Of a DNA stretch of 64,000 nt, positions 35,621-48,792 are shown piece after piece; positions within the stretch are counted from its first letter, which is position 1, and the number at the start of each line of letters is the position of its first letter. Both the position numbers and the translations under genes were made by a program. Origin of the DNA: Membranipora membranacea (Eukaryota; Bryozoa; Gymnolaemata; Cheilostomatida; Membraniporidae); NCBI GenBank assembly GCA_914767715.1, contig OU612072.1:10974001-11038000 (forward strand). Direction: 5' to 3'. The notes beneath the pieces are model-generated. The model did no database searches and had not been told where the DNA came from. It was given only the letters and a program-made list of their open reading frames with translations.

Positions 35621-37293
35621 TTTATCAAGGAGAAATGTTGACTTTGGAGGTATCAAATTATATAATCTAGATAAATTGTCACACCATGAGATTTCAGGTT
35701 TTGATATGCCTTCAATGGTAGCAATGATCATGCACTTTAGTCATCTGTTGCAATTGATCATTCCTCTAAATCCACTTCTATTTAATATAAAACAGTCTTC
35801 AGTCTAACAAAATATGTGAGTCATGATTGACTAATTAATTCAGATGCGAGTCAGGCTTTGGTTATAGGAGTATGCATAAAATGTACCTAACACTGGGACA
35901 ATGTGTATTCACGGCCAGGTGCGGTATATAGTTGTTGGCAATGACTGACCAATGTTTTATGACCATAGAATCAAATATTATAAGTACTGATTGATAATAC
36001 AATGAATGTCAATGAATTCTAGTTTTATTGATAGTGTCATTATGTCACATTTAGCAAATTTAAGTAATTTCTTTTGTTCGGTGTGTCGCCAGTCTAATTT
36101 TGCACATATGTGGGTTTGTCTTCACTATCACAGTAAAAGAACATCAAATTCTTGATTTTAAATTTGGGGCATGACAGACTAAATAAACATTGTTACATTT
36201 TGTTTTTATCGCACACATGGAAGATTTAAAAGGACACATACTTGCCATAAATAATGTGTCCAGACCTGTTATATTTTGTCGGAACTCCCCTTATTAACCG
36301 TTCAATTTAAATAATTGATTTTTGTGGGATCATAGATTACACTTAGCTCATTGATATAGCCAAGTTCAAGATTTACAGGACCAACCTGAAAAATGTCTAA
36401 ATCCTTCCTTTAAGTTTATTTAACCAAAGCTGTCGAAAAGCCTTTGATTTGGTTGGATTTTTTCATTTGGTAAAACATTTCTGACCATTGCATTTGATAA
36501 TGGCCAAATGAATAAAAGACATCAAAACAGAAACGGCCAACATTAAATGACAGATACAGTGGTTTTTCTTATAATCTTTGTTAGATATGTTACTTCTTGT
36601 TGTTGCAACCGCTTCCTGCTGCTTAAATTTCTTTAAATCTTTTTCTTTGTGGTATTTTGCAAAATCGCTACACAATACCAACTTTGATAAGCTATCCCTA
36701 ACAATAAAATTTAGGCATGTGCCTATTCATAATAATGTAATTACCTGTATATAAATAAGTAGCCTGCGACATAATTGACAATAATTTGTTCAGTTTGCAA
36801 GTCCCTGAAATTGTAATCCAGTCTTTGACATTTGCTCAACAGAAATTTGAAAGCAAAACTCCAAGTTAAACCTATGATTCAAAACTACATACATGTGACA
36901 TAGTTTTTGTGAGACTAGAACCACATTCTTGTCACGCCTTCGATATGATAAACACGGTAAACATACAATGTTGAAAAATAGGCTGGGAATTCAAGTATAC
37001 TGAAATCGCTAAAAGAGTATTGTTTGAAGTCACACTGGTATTGACCGAGAATAATCTAGAAAACAAATTACTATGCAGTTCTAAGCATTCCATTAGCATT
37101 TGATATAGGTAAACATATTTGCGATTCTTTTTCAGCCACAACACCTCACCATCAATATCAATAAACAAGTTTTATCGTTTGCGAGCAAATTCTGTTATTA
37201 TCTTCGTATCCGGATTGCCTAAAGGGGTCTTTATCTCAACTGCAGTTGGAGGGGTGTTTTTAAATCAGTCTGTGCTTGCCCTAGCCAGTGATG
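35621..37293. other. No gene recognised
   Basis: AT-rich intergenic DNA between the peptide gene and the second LTR-like element. The ORFs are short, with neither recognisable motifs nor splice support. Confidence 0.45.
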
Positions 37294-39100
37294 TGTGAGG
37301 AACGGAATTTGTCGTCCTGCTTTTAAATTCACTGTGCATATACTTTAAGAGAGTATATGCTGTTAGGAACGGAATTGGTACTATCCTATACTAAAGTAAA
37401 TGCCGTGTACTATTAGTATGTATAGTTGTTCTATAACCGTCCTACTTATAAATTGGTTCTAACTATGTTTGTAGTTATGGTTTTAAATCTTGCACTCCGG
37501 ACACTTCAAAAATGTCACTTTATTGTGTAATTTATTTGTAGTTCTAATTTGGAGTTACCTCCCCTTTCATGCACTGAAGAAAGACAAGATTGCTCAAATC
37601 TATTAAAACGTGGTTCCAATTGGTAATGCTAGCACTCTGGTGAGTACGAGGTATTTAACTTATTAATTTCTAGTGACGAACAGCTGGTTCCCACTACTCC
37701 ACAAAGCAATTTACTACGGGGTTGTTATTGAGCCTGACCTCTTCTCAGCTTCACTAGAAGTTGCCTTCAAGTTGTTTAAGAAAGGTTCCTGCCGATAACC
37801 TGCTAAGACCCCTGTCTTGTTCTAACAGTAAAACTCTTGATGAGTTTCGAGACAATGCTCTTACACCACAAAGTCAATATAATCCTTAGATGTTAATATG
37901 ACACAATCACTATTTATGAATGTGTTCAGGTACGTATGATATTTTTGTTATTCAACTTAGGTGACTGATTTTAATTATGAGCACCTACTTGATCTCTGTA
38001 TAGTGCCTGGAAGCCCAATCAGGTAATCAAGGCGGTGTATCAGTGTCACAGGCCTCTTAGCCAAGTTAAATTAGCTAAAGACTCCAACCCAATATCTAGT
38101 GAAGGAAAGAGGTATCAGTCTGTGGTCACTCTAAAATTAATGTTCAATTTCTATATTCAATGTTGAATTAATGTTTCACAGATTAGAGGTATCTTATCTT
38201 AAATCGGTAGCGTCCTACTTCTTTAAAACACAAGAGTCTAATCCTAAACTATTATTCCGAAACTTAATCTATTTAACCCCCAAGCAAATATGAATACTAA
38301 TTAATACTGTTCTGCTTTGACAATAGTTCCCAATGATACTTCAAAAATGATTTCCGACTTGATATGAGCACCTACGCGAAATACCTGCGTTTATGGTGGG
38401 TCACAATGATTTCCGACTTTGATATGAGCACCTTACGCGAATTACATGCGTTTATGGTGGATCACAATGATTTCCGACTTGATATGAGCACCTTACGCGA
38501 ATTACATGCGTTTTTGGTGGGTCACAATGAATTCCGACTTGATATGAGCACCTTACGCGAATTACATGCGTTTAAGGTGGGTCACAATGATTAAACCTCC
38601 TAAAGTTAATTTTGAATCCTGTTTCAGAGTGTTGTTATAGTAACAATTAACAACGACTTACTTTAGTTGATTGCAAAATTGCCTTATAAACTCTTAGTGA
38701 ATATGACCTAACGTCTGAGTACCTGACGAACTGTCCCTAATTACTTTGCAAATTACTATATGCATAGAAATCAATTACAACAGTATATTCACTAAAGTTA
38801 TTGTTTATTGTCTTGATACTTATAAAAAAAATGATAATGTAATTCAAATGATACTCACAGTATATATTAGTCCTTAGACTCCACTTTAGTGTTAGCGTTC
38901 CAACAAAGATCTTTGATTTAAAACTAGTATTTATTAAATCAAAATATAATGTCTTTTACTAGCTATGTAAAAAGTTGACTGTGCTGCTCAAAGAATTAAA
39001 CTGTACTAATTTACTGTTCAAAATTTCGGCCTTTATATAGGTGCCGATTTTTGTGCTGACTCTGCTTGTTGTCGTTTGATTAGCTGTCGGCGGATTAGTG
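37294..39100 (-). mobile_element. LTR-like element, copy 2 (inverted)
   Basis: Inverted relative of 6900-8399. It ends at 37294 with the complement of ttcctcaca. A minus-strand TATA (ctatataaagg, 39031-39040) corresponds to the TATA of copy 1. Internal blocks match in the same order. No gag/pol. A second aacggaatt word at 37366 suggests a nested or duplicated end. The outer boundary may extend into the 237-bp duplication. Confidence 0.5.
38346..38594 (+). repeat. 60-bp tandem repeat, four copies
   Basis: Unit aatgatttccgacttgatat followed by gagcaccttacgcgaattac. Copies start near 38346, 38405, 38465 and 38525. The multiple-of-three period creates a repetitive ORF of no other merit. It lies inside LTR-like copy 2. 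Confidence 0.85.
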
Positions 39101-39546
39101 GATTAGTGTCTCTTGTGGCTTTGTTATATGAAACCGTTCTGTGGTCACGTCACATGGTATATGGCTGTTGTTCCTCAGTCTACCTTCTGGAATTTATTGT
39201 TCTATTTTTGGGCTGACTTTGTTGTTGTTACTTCCTGGTTAATTACTTCTGTGTCACCCTGGAGATTACTTGGTACTTGGTACTATGACGTTTTGGAAAA
39301 CCAAATTCCTGAAGATTAAATTGGTACTTGGTACTAGGATTAGTGTCTCTTGTGGCTTTGTTATATGAAACCGTTCTGTGGTCACATCACGTGGTATATT
39401 GCTGCTGTTCCTCAGTCTACCCTCTGGAATTTGTTGTTCTATTTTTGGGCTGACTTTGTTGTTGTTACTTCCTGGTTAATTACTTCTGTGTCACCCTGGA
39501 GATTACTTGGTACTTGGTACTATGACGTGTTGGAAAACCAAATTAC
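39101..39546 (+). repeat. 237-bp tandem duplication
   Basis: Copies begin gattagtgtctcttgtggct at 39101 and 39338 and are nearly identical. On the minus strand they lie just upstream of the LTR-like TATA at 39035, where a U3 enhancer duplication would be expected. Confidence 0.8.
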
Positions 39547-40397
39547 TGCGTCACTGGAATTCCTATTTTCTGACCGGATTAGCATGCTGCGGTTATCTTC
39601 ACTACATCTTTGATGGATTACTTCTGCGTCTCTCTGCTCGTTGTGTATGCTTGTGACTACAAAATACCATGGAGGTTACTGGGTGCATTTGTTTCCATCT
39701 CTATCTGTACCCTCTGACTTCTGCGGCTGGCTGAATATAACTACATATCTCAAGTGCCCATTTTTGGTACTGACAGATGTGTCGGTGAGGCATGAGTTCA
39801 CGAGCCTCGATTTTCACATTTTCTTATCTTTCGTAGAGTTCTTTGGCATTATTATTTTATTATTTTTTGGTGTCTGATGGCGGCAACGAAAAAGTAATTT
39901 GTAGTTGTTGCAGATTAATCTATAATTATGAAGCCATCTATCTGTATAAAACATTTTAGTTTTAAGTAGGTGGCTAGATTGCTTCACTGATGACAGGGAT
40001 AAAGAGTAACCGTCAAGGCAAGGAGTTATTTACTCCTTGGTCATGGTACCGGCAAGCTTTGTGTCAAGGGGAAAATTATGTGAAGCTTGAACCCAAAAAC
40101 TCCTTTCATCTTCTTGTAACAAATATAGAGTTCTGGAGCTGAGTTCAAAGTTTCTGATTGCAGTAAAAAAAATCATTCTGTACACCCTTACTCCACAATT
40201 AGATTTGATGTTTTATGCTTAGATTACACATGTTACTATCCTAGCTAAATTGGTAAGATGGGTAAACAGTATTGCGACTGTTTTAACGATAGGAATAACT
40301 ATTATAATCATGGAATGATGCTGCCACAATGTTCCCTTGGTCTGTGCAATCATTGAACCTCAAATTTATCGAAAGGGCCTCATATCAAATATATCTT
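39547..40397. other. No gene recognised
   Basis: Contains a short hairpin (aaggagttatttactcctt, about 40019) resembling one at 18264. Otherwise unassigned. Confidence 0.4.
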
Positions 40398-40549
40398 GGC
40401 ATATGTTGGCACCGAGGTGTGCTCTGATCTGCCTGCAAACAGAGAGCAACCTGGCGCAGATATTGCAGCCTCGCCACTAAGGCACCGAATATCGCCGCCA
40501 ATGCTCCGGAATGTGGCTTGTGACAAGACATCTGATTTAAATCAACCTT
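40398..40549 (+). mobile_element. SINE body, copy 2 (head missing)
   Basis: Matches the body of the SINE at 61365-61610 (complement): gttggc, gtgctctgatctgcctgcaa, ggcgcagatattgcagcctc, gccactaaggcac, atatcgccgcc, ending atcaacc. No tRNA-like head. Confidence 0.7.
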
Positions 40550-40653
40550 AAATTTGAATTTGATGTAATAATGCCTCAATAAAGAAATTTCATAAGAAGC
40601 AACAAGTCTTGAGACATAAAGGTATCCTCAGGCTTTGATATTCTAATAACATG

Positions 40654-43600
40654 GAAGGTGTTGGTAATGCTGCTATATCTCGTTGCTGCCAACGTCAATG
40701 CGCAACCTGTTGGCAGCCAGAACCCAATACACAAGGTTTACATCACAACAGGTGACAGAAAGTCAAACGGCACTAATCTAATTCTAGCTACTAGGAACAA
40801 TTTAGCCTATTTAGTCTTTTTTTTATAATACCAATTATAATCACAAAATACTTATTACTTATCTTGTAGCATGGCCTCCTGTGATATGACATTGCATGTT
40901 ATTAAAACTATAGTACGGTGGCAGCCTCCTCACTTCCATTTGCGATTTTGGATGGATACAGTTTGTCAGTTGATTCCGATTCAGTTTTTCACGCTGATCA
41001 TAACGGTAATATTATATACGCTAAGTTGCACAATAGGCCGCTAATTGCCAAAAATGCTGCCGATAAAAGGGATAGTGATCAAAAAATGAGGATATGGTTT
41101 CAAATTTATTCTGAAAGAGCATGTCATAATTACCGTAGAACCTATATGCTTCTCTGCATGGTTTTCCACTCATAACTTCTGGGCTAATTGGCCAATGACC
41201 TTTTTACTTTCAAATCATATTCATCAATATCTCAAATTACATATTGTAAAGTTTTGAGGGTGGATGCTCATAACTTCCTGAGATAAAGCCAGATAAAAAA
41301 AAACTCCTCTCGATCTTCTTAGTTTGCTTGTCACAACGTAACGTTACTTCAGTCTGATGAAAGTAAATTGACTGTTGTGATAATAGCTGTCATGGTAGCG
41401 ATGAAGATAGCTTAGGAAATTAATATTGAGCTATTCTACAAACTTCATGAATTTCCATGTACACCATCCATCTGTGTAGCGCTATAGTGGATCTACAACT
41501 TGGCATGGATCTGTTATCACAAATAGCCGAGATGCGACCAACAACCTGTGCTAGCGAGTGGTTACTTGTGAGTTACTTTATATCCTGCACCAATCTATGA
41601 TAGAGGGCAGGATAATCGCCAAGCAAATATTATTGGATTTGATTCCCTTCAGCCAACTGCTGCCGATTTTGGTTGGGGTGTCATTAGTCTGCAGTGTCAA
41701 TGTTGTGTGGTCTCAATTCATGGCCATTGAGGCAACATGGAAACCCTGTCAAGCTGGTTGAAAGGGATAATATTGGACAATAGCACTTGATAGCAATGAG
41801 AGTGTTGATTGTTAGCATTTGCTACAACTGATATCTTATATTGTTGGTACAGCTCTATTTATCCTAACAGTCAATGGAATGAATTCTATAGCAATATGGG
41901 AAGGTAACTCTTACAAATAAGTCCTTGTGCGTCGCGAACAAAATCTGTAGTGCCATCACCATGAGAAGAACAGATACCATCGAAAGTCAAAACTGGTAAT
42001 TAATGATTGAGCCCCTGAATATCTCATCGCCAGAAAACTGAAGCAAAGTTTTTTTCATACAAGCAATTGAACTGTTTATATAAGATCTGTGAAGATTAAA
42101 TTCACTGATGCCTTTAATTTTATGAGAAAAGGCTGCCAATCATACCTGAACCGTTCAATATTGGTATACTAGTTGCATTTACCTCTTTTTCAGGTACATA
42201 GATTTGGTGAAGATCGATTATTTAGATTTTGATCATGACGACGATGATGACTTGATAATCCACTCTAGTTATTTCCCTGGACTTCGCTGGCTACACCATT
42301 CAGATGAGATCACTCTCAGTGAGTTCGACTCAGCGCAGCCTCAAGATGATGGAAATCCTGAGATATGTATGGAAGCATTGAAGCTTAAGCAAGAAATATA
42401 TATGTACGCTGAGAGGATTTATGGTGAACCTCCAAGTGTAAGTGTATTTATTATTATTATTATTATTGTCTTTATTATTTTTATTATTAGTATTATTATC
42501 ATTATTATGATCATCTTTATTTCGCAAATTTGATTTGAGATTTTCTAAGTGGGGTATCATAACTTAAACATTCTCGCCTTACAGAAAATAATATACAGAA
42601 TAATCCAGATCATTGTACTCTTATGGTTACTTAGCAGGGCGATCTGCATATATATTTCTAGTGGATTAGATGACCAGTTATTCATCATACTTAAATAGGA
42701 AAATGGATGGTTATTTCCTTGAGTAACAAACACTGCTGAATAACAAAGTAATTTGGGTTTGATATTTCCTTAGGAAAGTTACTATATCAGGCTAAGGTGG
42801 ATAATAAATTGTATAAATTATTATACTTGTACTTTGCAGTCACTGATATGGTTGTACTAAAATTATTTTAGGTTGCAATACCCCCTGACGATGAGAGGTA
42901 TCCCCTGGAATTCTCTGTAAGTACCAGTAGGGGCAAATGCAAGATTATGGGCTGCATCTCAAATAGTTTGAAATGTACCTCTCAGACAATGAGGCTGTTT
43001 TGCAACCCAAAACATTGTCATCCACTTTTAAAGACCCTGGGTCACTCCCAATCAGGTCTCAACTCCGGTTTATCAGCTAAGTGTGCAAATCAATTATTTC
43101 AAACTTTGATGAATTGAAATAATGTTCAGATATTGGAAATAAAAAAGTCGTATCATGTCACAAAACCTCAGCCGTCTCACAGTTTTTGATTTCACTCTAA
43201 CTTTGTTTGTTTGTAGAATCACTTATTTTGGAAAGGTCAAACTGCAACACATTATTCCGGGACCTCTTCAATAACACTCCGGATTATGAGAGCCTCTCTG
43301 ATGTTGAGCGGTTATATCGGGATGATAACTTTCATGTTCCAGAGGTAAGTTATTTTTAAACAGGATCCAAGTTGTAGGAAGCTGAAACGGAAAGACCGTA
43401 TCAAATTGTACTGTACGAATCATTCTTTCAGAACATTACCATCCTGTATCTATCAGTGGTGTTGAATTTCTATGAATGTTTTGCAGTGCATGCAAGTAAT
43501 AAAGTATTATGATGATTTAAGCATTTTGTTAAGCTCAAGGGTGTCGGTAGGCAAACTCGCTCTTCTCATTGCTCGTAGGGATTGTTGTATTTCGGATAAT

Positions 43601-44813
43601 GAACTGAACAAAAAAAATCTACATCATTTATTATAGCGTCATGTATTTCCTAGAATATCTCGTTTAATAATCATACAGGGAATGACTGGCTGGGCTGAGG
43701 ATGCTGAAATTGCACGTCTAAGCCTGACAGGGACTAATCCCGGCCTCACAAAAGTCTGTAATGAACTGCCTAGATTGTAAGTAAAAATTAACAACTATTA
43801 TTTAGTTACCTTCATGCTTAATTCTGTCATGAAATTCAAATAGTAACTGACTATTTAACATGGTCGACTTAAACCTGTCAATAGAAGTTGATCATTGAAC
43901 TCTTTAAGCGGATGGTAGGTATCCAATTATAAGAATTGAGTCTATTGGCCTACAACCTGCTAACAGGCTCTCTCTCTGTACAGCATCCTCAAGGCCAGTC
44001 CCTCAGCATGCAGTCACTCCTGTATGACAAAGAGCGTTTCCGTTATTAGCTATCCCGGTTGTTCAACCAAGGATTCTACCGGGTTTCACAGCAACTACAG
44101 TGTAGCTACCGTGTCACTCTGAAGCAATAACATGCGGTTTCTTTTCCCACTAACGGGTCTTATGATTTGCACGCAATAATTCTTATATCACATTTTGATT
44201 GCACCTTGCAGGGATGAAGTACGCTTCAACTAGACTTGATCCTTACTTGAGGCATGCTTAACATTTTATCCGCTAGGTTGATGATGGTAACGAGCTCTCC
44301 GATAGGGATTTGGGCATAACTTTCAGGCCATTAGTGACTGTACAAACCTGAATGGTTTGAATCCAAGAGTTTAGAGTGATTACTAAGTTAGCGGTTGCCT
44401 AAGACGATTATGTTTCATTGGGACTCCGCTGCCAAACATTATCATTAAAATGAGCTGAGTCTGCAACATAAACCAAACAGTTTTCACTGATCTTGTCTGG
44501 CTCAGCAAACAGTTGGTTTGGTGTGGAGTCTTGTTTGGCAGTGCTTTTATCCTTCTCTCTATTAGCACAACATTCTGCTTCCTTTTTTCATAGCATGGAA
44601 AAAGCCATTGCACATATCGAGCAGAACCTACCTCCTGGCTTGACATTGGACGATGCTGTGAAGAACACACGAGTTTACATGGTCGATATGAGCTTCTTGG
44701 CCGATATTGAGGCTGCTGAGCCAATTCATGGGCCTGTTGGCCTCTTTTATGTAGCAGATAATGATCAATAGCTGCCAATAGCTATCCAGCTCACTTCTGA
44801 TGAAAATGCACCG
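40654..44813 (+). pseudogene. Truncated lipoxygenase paralogue
   Basis: Exons homologous to the intact gene at 49683-57492: exon 1 remnant about 40654-40771 (same frame, hydrophobic leader and [13 protein letters not shown]), exon 2 tail 41948-41995, exon 3 42194-42437, exon 4 42872-42916, exon 5 43217-43344, exon 6 43679-43776, exon 7 44594-44813. Splice sites are kept. Defects: most of exon 2 missing, a 1-nt deletion in exon 5 (128 against 129 nt), TAG at 44769-44771 in exon 7 (Leu in the intact copy), and no exon 8-14 counterparts, so all catalytic residues are absent. Intron homology continues to about 45500, then stops before a LINE relic. It is inverted relative to the intact copy. The break between exons 1 and 2 holds unrelated DNA with words shared with the inverted-repeat arms (aatagccgagatgc, about 41523). 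Confidence 0.85.
42443..42530 (+). repeat. (ATT)n microsatellite
   Basis: Degenerate ATT/TTA repeats directly after the donor of pseudogene exon 3. Confidence 0.85.
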
Positions 44814-45510
44814 GTAAGCACATAATTAAGGTGACAATACGACAGCAGCTAATTGTATTAACTGATTCATCTGCAAGCTTACACAAACATTATTTTACAT
44901 GCATTAAGCCGTTAGCATTCACATGAGTTGCTGTAGGATTTCCGGAAACTTGAAGAATCGAAAGGCTGTATATTCTTTGCAGCCTTATTGCTAACTATTG
45001 CCTGAGAAGAATATACACTCTAGTTTTGTTTCCTGTTTATCATATGGATGTTGTAGTATTCGCTGCCCTCTGCGAGCACAATTACTTATTGGGGTATCAA
45101 AATTTATCATGCATGAACTAAGCTACATGTCAACTTAAAAAATTCCCAAGCCATTCTTCACAAAAGCATCACACTGTACTGGTACTATACACTGGTACCA
45201 ACATATTTTTCAAGAGCTTCATCCATTTTAAAAAAAGCCCCAAAACGTTGAAGACATTGTCATAATTTTGTGAGAGTTAACAATTTGACCAATTCTTTCA
45301 CCGTTGGATATTGAAAATGCAAACTAATTTATGCAAAGCTATCATTTTGATCAAAAACTATGATACGTTACGAGTTCTCCAGCTCTCACCCTGTACACAA
45401 TTGTTTCCAAGACAAATTCTTTGCTGATGCGATTTAAAAACCTGATGCTAGTTGTAACAATAGCACATATTTATTGGTAAATAAATCTGCTTTGGCTTGT
45501 GCCAAATATA
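44814..45510 (+). other. Retained intron 7 sequence of the lipoxygenase pseudogene
   Basis: Blocks such as gcagctaattgt, tgcaagcttacacaaaca, gcatgagttgctgtagg-like and aaatctgctttggcttgtgc match the intact gene's intron 7 (52740-53260, complement). The duplication therefore reached at least this far. Confidence 0.7.
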
Positions 45511-45711
45511 AAGTGCCAAAATATATCTTGTATGCCAAATTAATGCCAAGAAAGATATGTTGTTGCCTTTTGAGTTGTGCCTGCATAAAATATGGCCTCT
45601 TTCAAAAAAGGTTTGTTTCCTATAATCACAACTTTTTTCCATCTTGACAGGACACTATATGGAGCATCAGCATTGAGGCACTGAGGCAGTTAGTTGTGCA
45701 GGCAATGTAAC

Positions 45712-45830
45712 GTCTTTGGAAAGTATAGAAGCAATGATGCTATCATTGATTTACTGTCCAAAATCGAGGTTTTTTGACGATAACTCGGTCAATTTTGATC
45801 GGATATCGAGTTTGAAAATTACAATAGAGT
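45712..45830 (+). repeat. Dispersed repeat, copy 1
   Basis: gaaagtatagaagcaatgat through gatatcgagtttgaaaatta matches the complement of 59852-59963. Family unknown; it abuts the breakpoint of the lipoxygenase pseudogene. Confidence 0.6.
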
Positions 45831-46579
45831 TAGCAATCAATAATCATCACTACACAATAATAATACTTTTTATTGTTTACGCTATAAAATTAGTAGAAAA
45901 TAAAAGAAAAGTCAGGGCTCAGCCAAATAGTCCGAAGATTAGAGTGACGGCTGTCCCGATGGTCACACATGAAAAACACCAACACAAGCCGATAAGTCGA
46001 AGCACGAGTCAGCAAAGCGCCTGCTGTCGAGCATAGGCCTAAAGGCACTCAGCCAGACCAGTCATGGGACTTTTCCCAGATACTGTCCAATCTTCCGAAA
46101 GGTGCCTGTTGTACAGTTTCACACCTGTGTACGACATTGTCCTCCCACCCCTGTTGTTAGCTTGAATTGTTTTAAGGAATTTTGATCTATTTTCATGGTT
46201 GTGTTCAGGCAAAAGTTTTAAAATTTCTTTCGATGGATGTGTTTATAAAAGCAGTTTTAATAATGTATATTCAAAACACTTTTTAAAGGCATAATTCTAA
46301 GTTTTTTAAAATATGTGGAGACATGTTCCCCAGGTTGTAGGCGAACAATGACTCTCATAGCAGGTTTTGTTCAAGATTATTTGGGTTTTAAATTTGTTTC
46401 ACAAGCATTGCCCACGACCTTAATGCTATATAGGAGGTGGAGATAAAAAAATGTGTAGTAAATATCAATCATTGTTTTGAAATCTAAAAATGGCCTAACT
46501 GCTCCGAAATAAAATCTAAATTAAGCTTTGCAGCAAAGCCTTTGCTATGCAATTTAAAATCTATATTTGAATCAATGGT

Positions 46580-47849
46580 TTAACCAAGAAACTTTGTCTC
46601 TCTATTTATTTCCAAAATCGAAGAACCCATCATAAGATGATAGCTTTGGCCATCGCACTGCTTTTTAGGAGCTTTGAATAAAACTTGGTGAGTCTTCTCA
46701 TAAATTAAAACGAGCCTATTCGATATACAGCATTGGTTCACTAATTGAGGTTGAGATGCCCTTAATTTGCCATCTGTACTAAAAATATTTCTCTCATCGG
46801 CGAATAAATGAAAACGCAAACCTGGGGTTGCATAAGGAAAATCATTTATATAGATAAAAAATAAAAGAGGCTGAAGTACTGACCCCTGGGGCACACCAAT
46901 GCTTGCAGTCTGTAATTGAGACTTAGTACCATCTAAGGATACAAATTGCTTCTGATTTGTTTATTAATTTTTAACAAGGTTTTTAGAATTAGTTGAAAAG
47001 CCATAAAAAGATAATTTTTTTGATTAAAATGTCGTGATTAATTGTTTCGAAGGCCTTGGAAAAGTCCAAAAAACACCCTGTGTAATTTTCCTAGCACTAA
47101 AATTGTTGCATAACTTTTCCATTATGAAAATTATAGCATCTGTTGGGCTTTTCTTCGTTCACCAAATTTTCAATCTGTTGAAAGATAATTCAAATCTAAA
47201 ATTTCCCTAATTTCAAATGATAGTATTTTCTCTATAATTTTTCCCAGGGCAGGTAAAATGGAAATCGGCCGGTAGTTTGTGCAAGTATTTTCATCACCCT
47301 TTTTGTATAGCGGTTTTACACGATCAATTTTGAGGCATTCTAGGAAAATGGATGTTTTAATAACCAAACTTGTGAGATTAAACTAAAATTGGTATTAATA
47401 TAAATTTGCACTCTTTTAAGGATTGCATTGGAATATTGTCTTGGCCAGTTGCCTTCCGATTTAAAAAAAACTGTCAATAACTTTTAAAACGTCATAAGTA
47501 TCGAATTCATGGAGTTCAAATTTATTTCGGGGTTATTTTTTTCGAACTATACTCAGGGGAGTGGATGGGGGGGAGGGAGGTTTTATGAAATTTCCTCCCC
47601 TATCTCAGCGAAAAAGCTATTAAAAGTGTTTGCAATAATTTCTTTGTCCTCAATCACACTTCCTGCTTGATCTTTCAAAATAATAGGTTTTTCAGTTTGA
47701 CAGTTTTCATTCAGATTTTTGTGTATGAATCTCCATTCTTGGTTCTGGTTGGATCGGCAGTATAAAAACTCTCTTCTGTAAAATTCAGTCTTGGCATTGT
47801 TAATTTTTTTAGTTACAGAGTTTCGGAAAGACTGGTATTTTTTCTTCAA
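46580..47849 (-). mobile_element. LINE reverse-transcriptase relic
   Basis: Minus-strand fragments in order: 47583-47849 (ends NTFNSFFAEIGEEIS), 47170-47367 (VKPLYKKGDENTCTNYRPIS, then ILPALGKIIEKIL) and 46580-46894 (PQGSVLQPLLFFIYINDFPY, FADE for FADD). These are the linker, RT-1/2 and RT-4/5 regions of a jockey/CR1-like non-LTR retrotransposon. Frameshifts separate the pieces, and the FADD catalytic pair is altered to FADE. Dead. Confidence 0.8.
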
Positions 47850-48468
47850 ATCAGCGTTTAAAGGTTCTCATTTAGATCTAATGTGCAGTTTTGTACGCTT
47901 TTATCTAAGCTCAAATAATTCTGTGGTCATCCACAGCTTTTAAAATGTCGCTTTTTGGTTATGACACTAGTCTTCTTGCTTAAATTTTCAATTAAGGTAG
48001 AGTTGGCTGACATATGGCTAATGGTGAGTTGTGACATTTTTGTGTCACTTTCTTGTAAACTAAGGATAAGCATGTAGGTTGATGGTCAGCTAGGTCAATT
48101 TTCAATAGTACAAGATTTCAAATTGTTTCAATAAGACTATTTTTACTGTCTCCAATAGGGAGTAGGAGGAAGAATGGTGTTGAAAATTCCGTTTTTAGGT
48201 AACAAATTTTGATGATTTGGAGAATTTTTGTCTTGAGCAATGTCAGAGTGCAAATCAATATTGATGACGCCAACAACAACAGAGCATGAGGTAAGAGTGG
48301 GCAGGATTCCGGCAAGGCCACTCAGAAAGTCTGGCAGAGAGCTCGAGGGTGAACATAAACAGCGAGCACTGAGCACAACTCCCGCTCCGACTCACCGACC
48401 CGCAACAAGAGTGATTCACAGCCACCAAACCGGACATCCGCCACTCTCACCTCAAGACTATCACAATT
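47850..48468. other. No gene recognised
   Basis: Probably further LINE relic upstream of the RT fragments. A charged ORF around 48255-48430 is not identifiable. Confidence 0.35.
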
Positions 48469-48792
48469 ACAACTATATGTGCAAGATAGCTGGGAGGATA
48501 ACTGGACTATAATGGGGGGGGGGGAGGTAATGACTCTGGGGTACAACTATCTGTGCAAAAAAGCTGGGAAAGTAACTGGACTGGAATGGGGGAGGGAATG
48601 GCTCTGGGTTACAACTATATGTGCAAGATAGCTGGGAGGATAACTGGACTGGAATGGGGGGGAGGGAATGGCTCTGGGTTACAACTATCTATGCAAGATA
48701 CCTGGGAGGATAACTGGACTGGAATGGGGGGGAGGGAATGACTCTGGGTTACATCTACCTTTGCGAGATAGCTGGGAGGATAACTGGACACT
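48469..48792 (+). repeat. About 70-bp minisatellite, five copies
   Basis: Units start acaactatatgtgcaagata at 48469, 48543, 48611, 48681 and 48751, each with a G-run (atgggggggag). Spacing is 74, 68, 70 and 70 bp. Confidence 0.85.

Noticed and set aside
38364-38594. ORF with MSTLRELHAF repeats
   Set aside because: Produced by a 60-bp tandem repeat, whose period is a multiple of three; no start or splice evidence.
39113-39613. Two near-identical hydrophobic ORFs
   Set aside because: Products of the 237-bp tandem duplication in an LTR-like upstream region, not a gene pair.
44383-44778. 131-codon minus-strand ORF
   Set aside because: Antisense shadow over lipoxygenase pseudogene exon 7.
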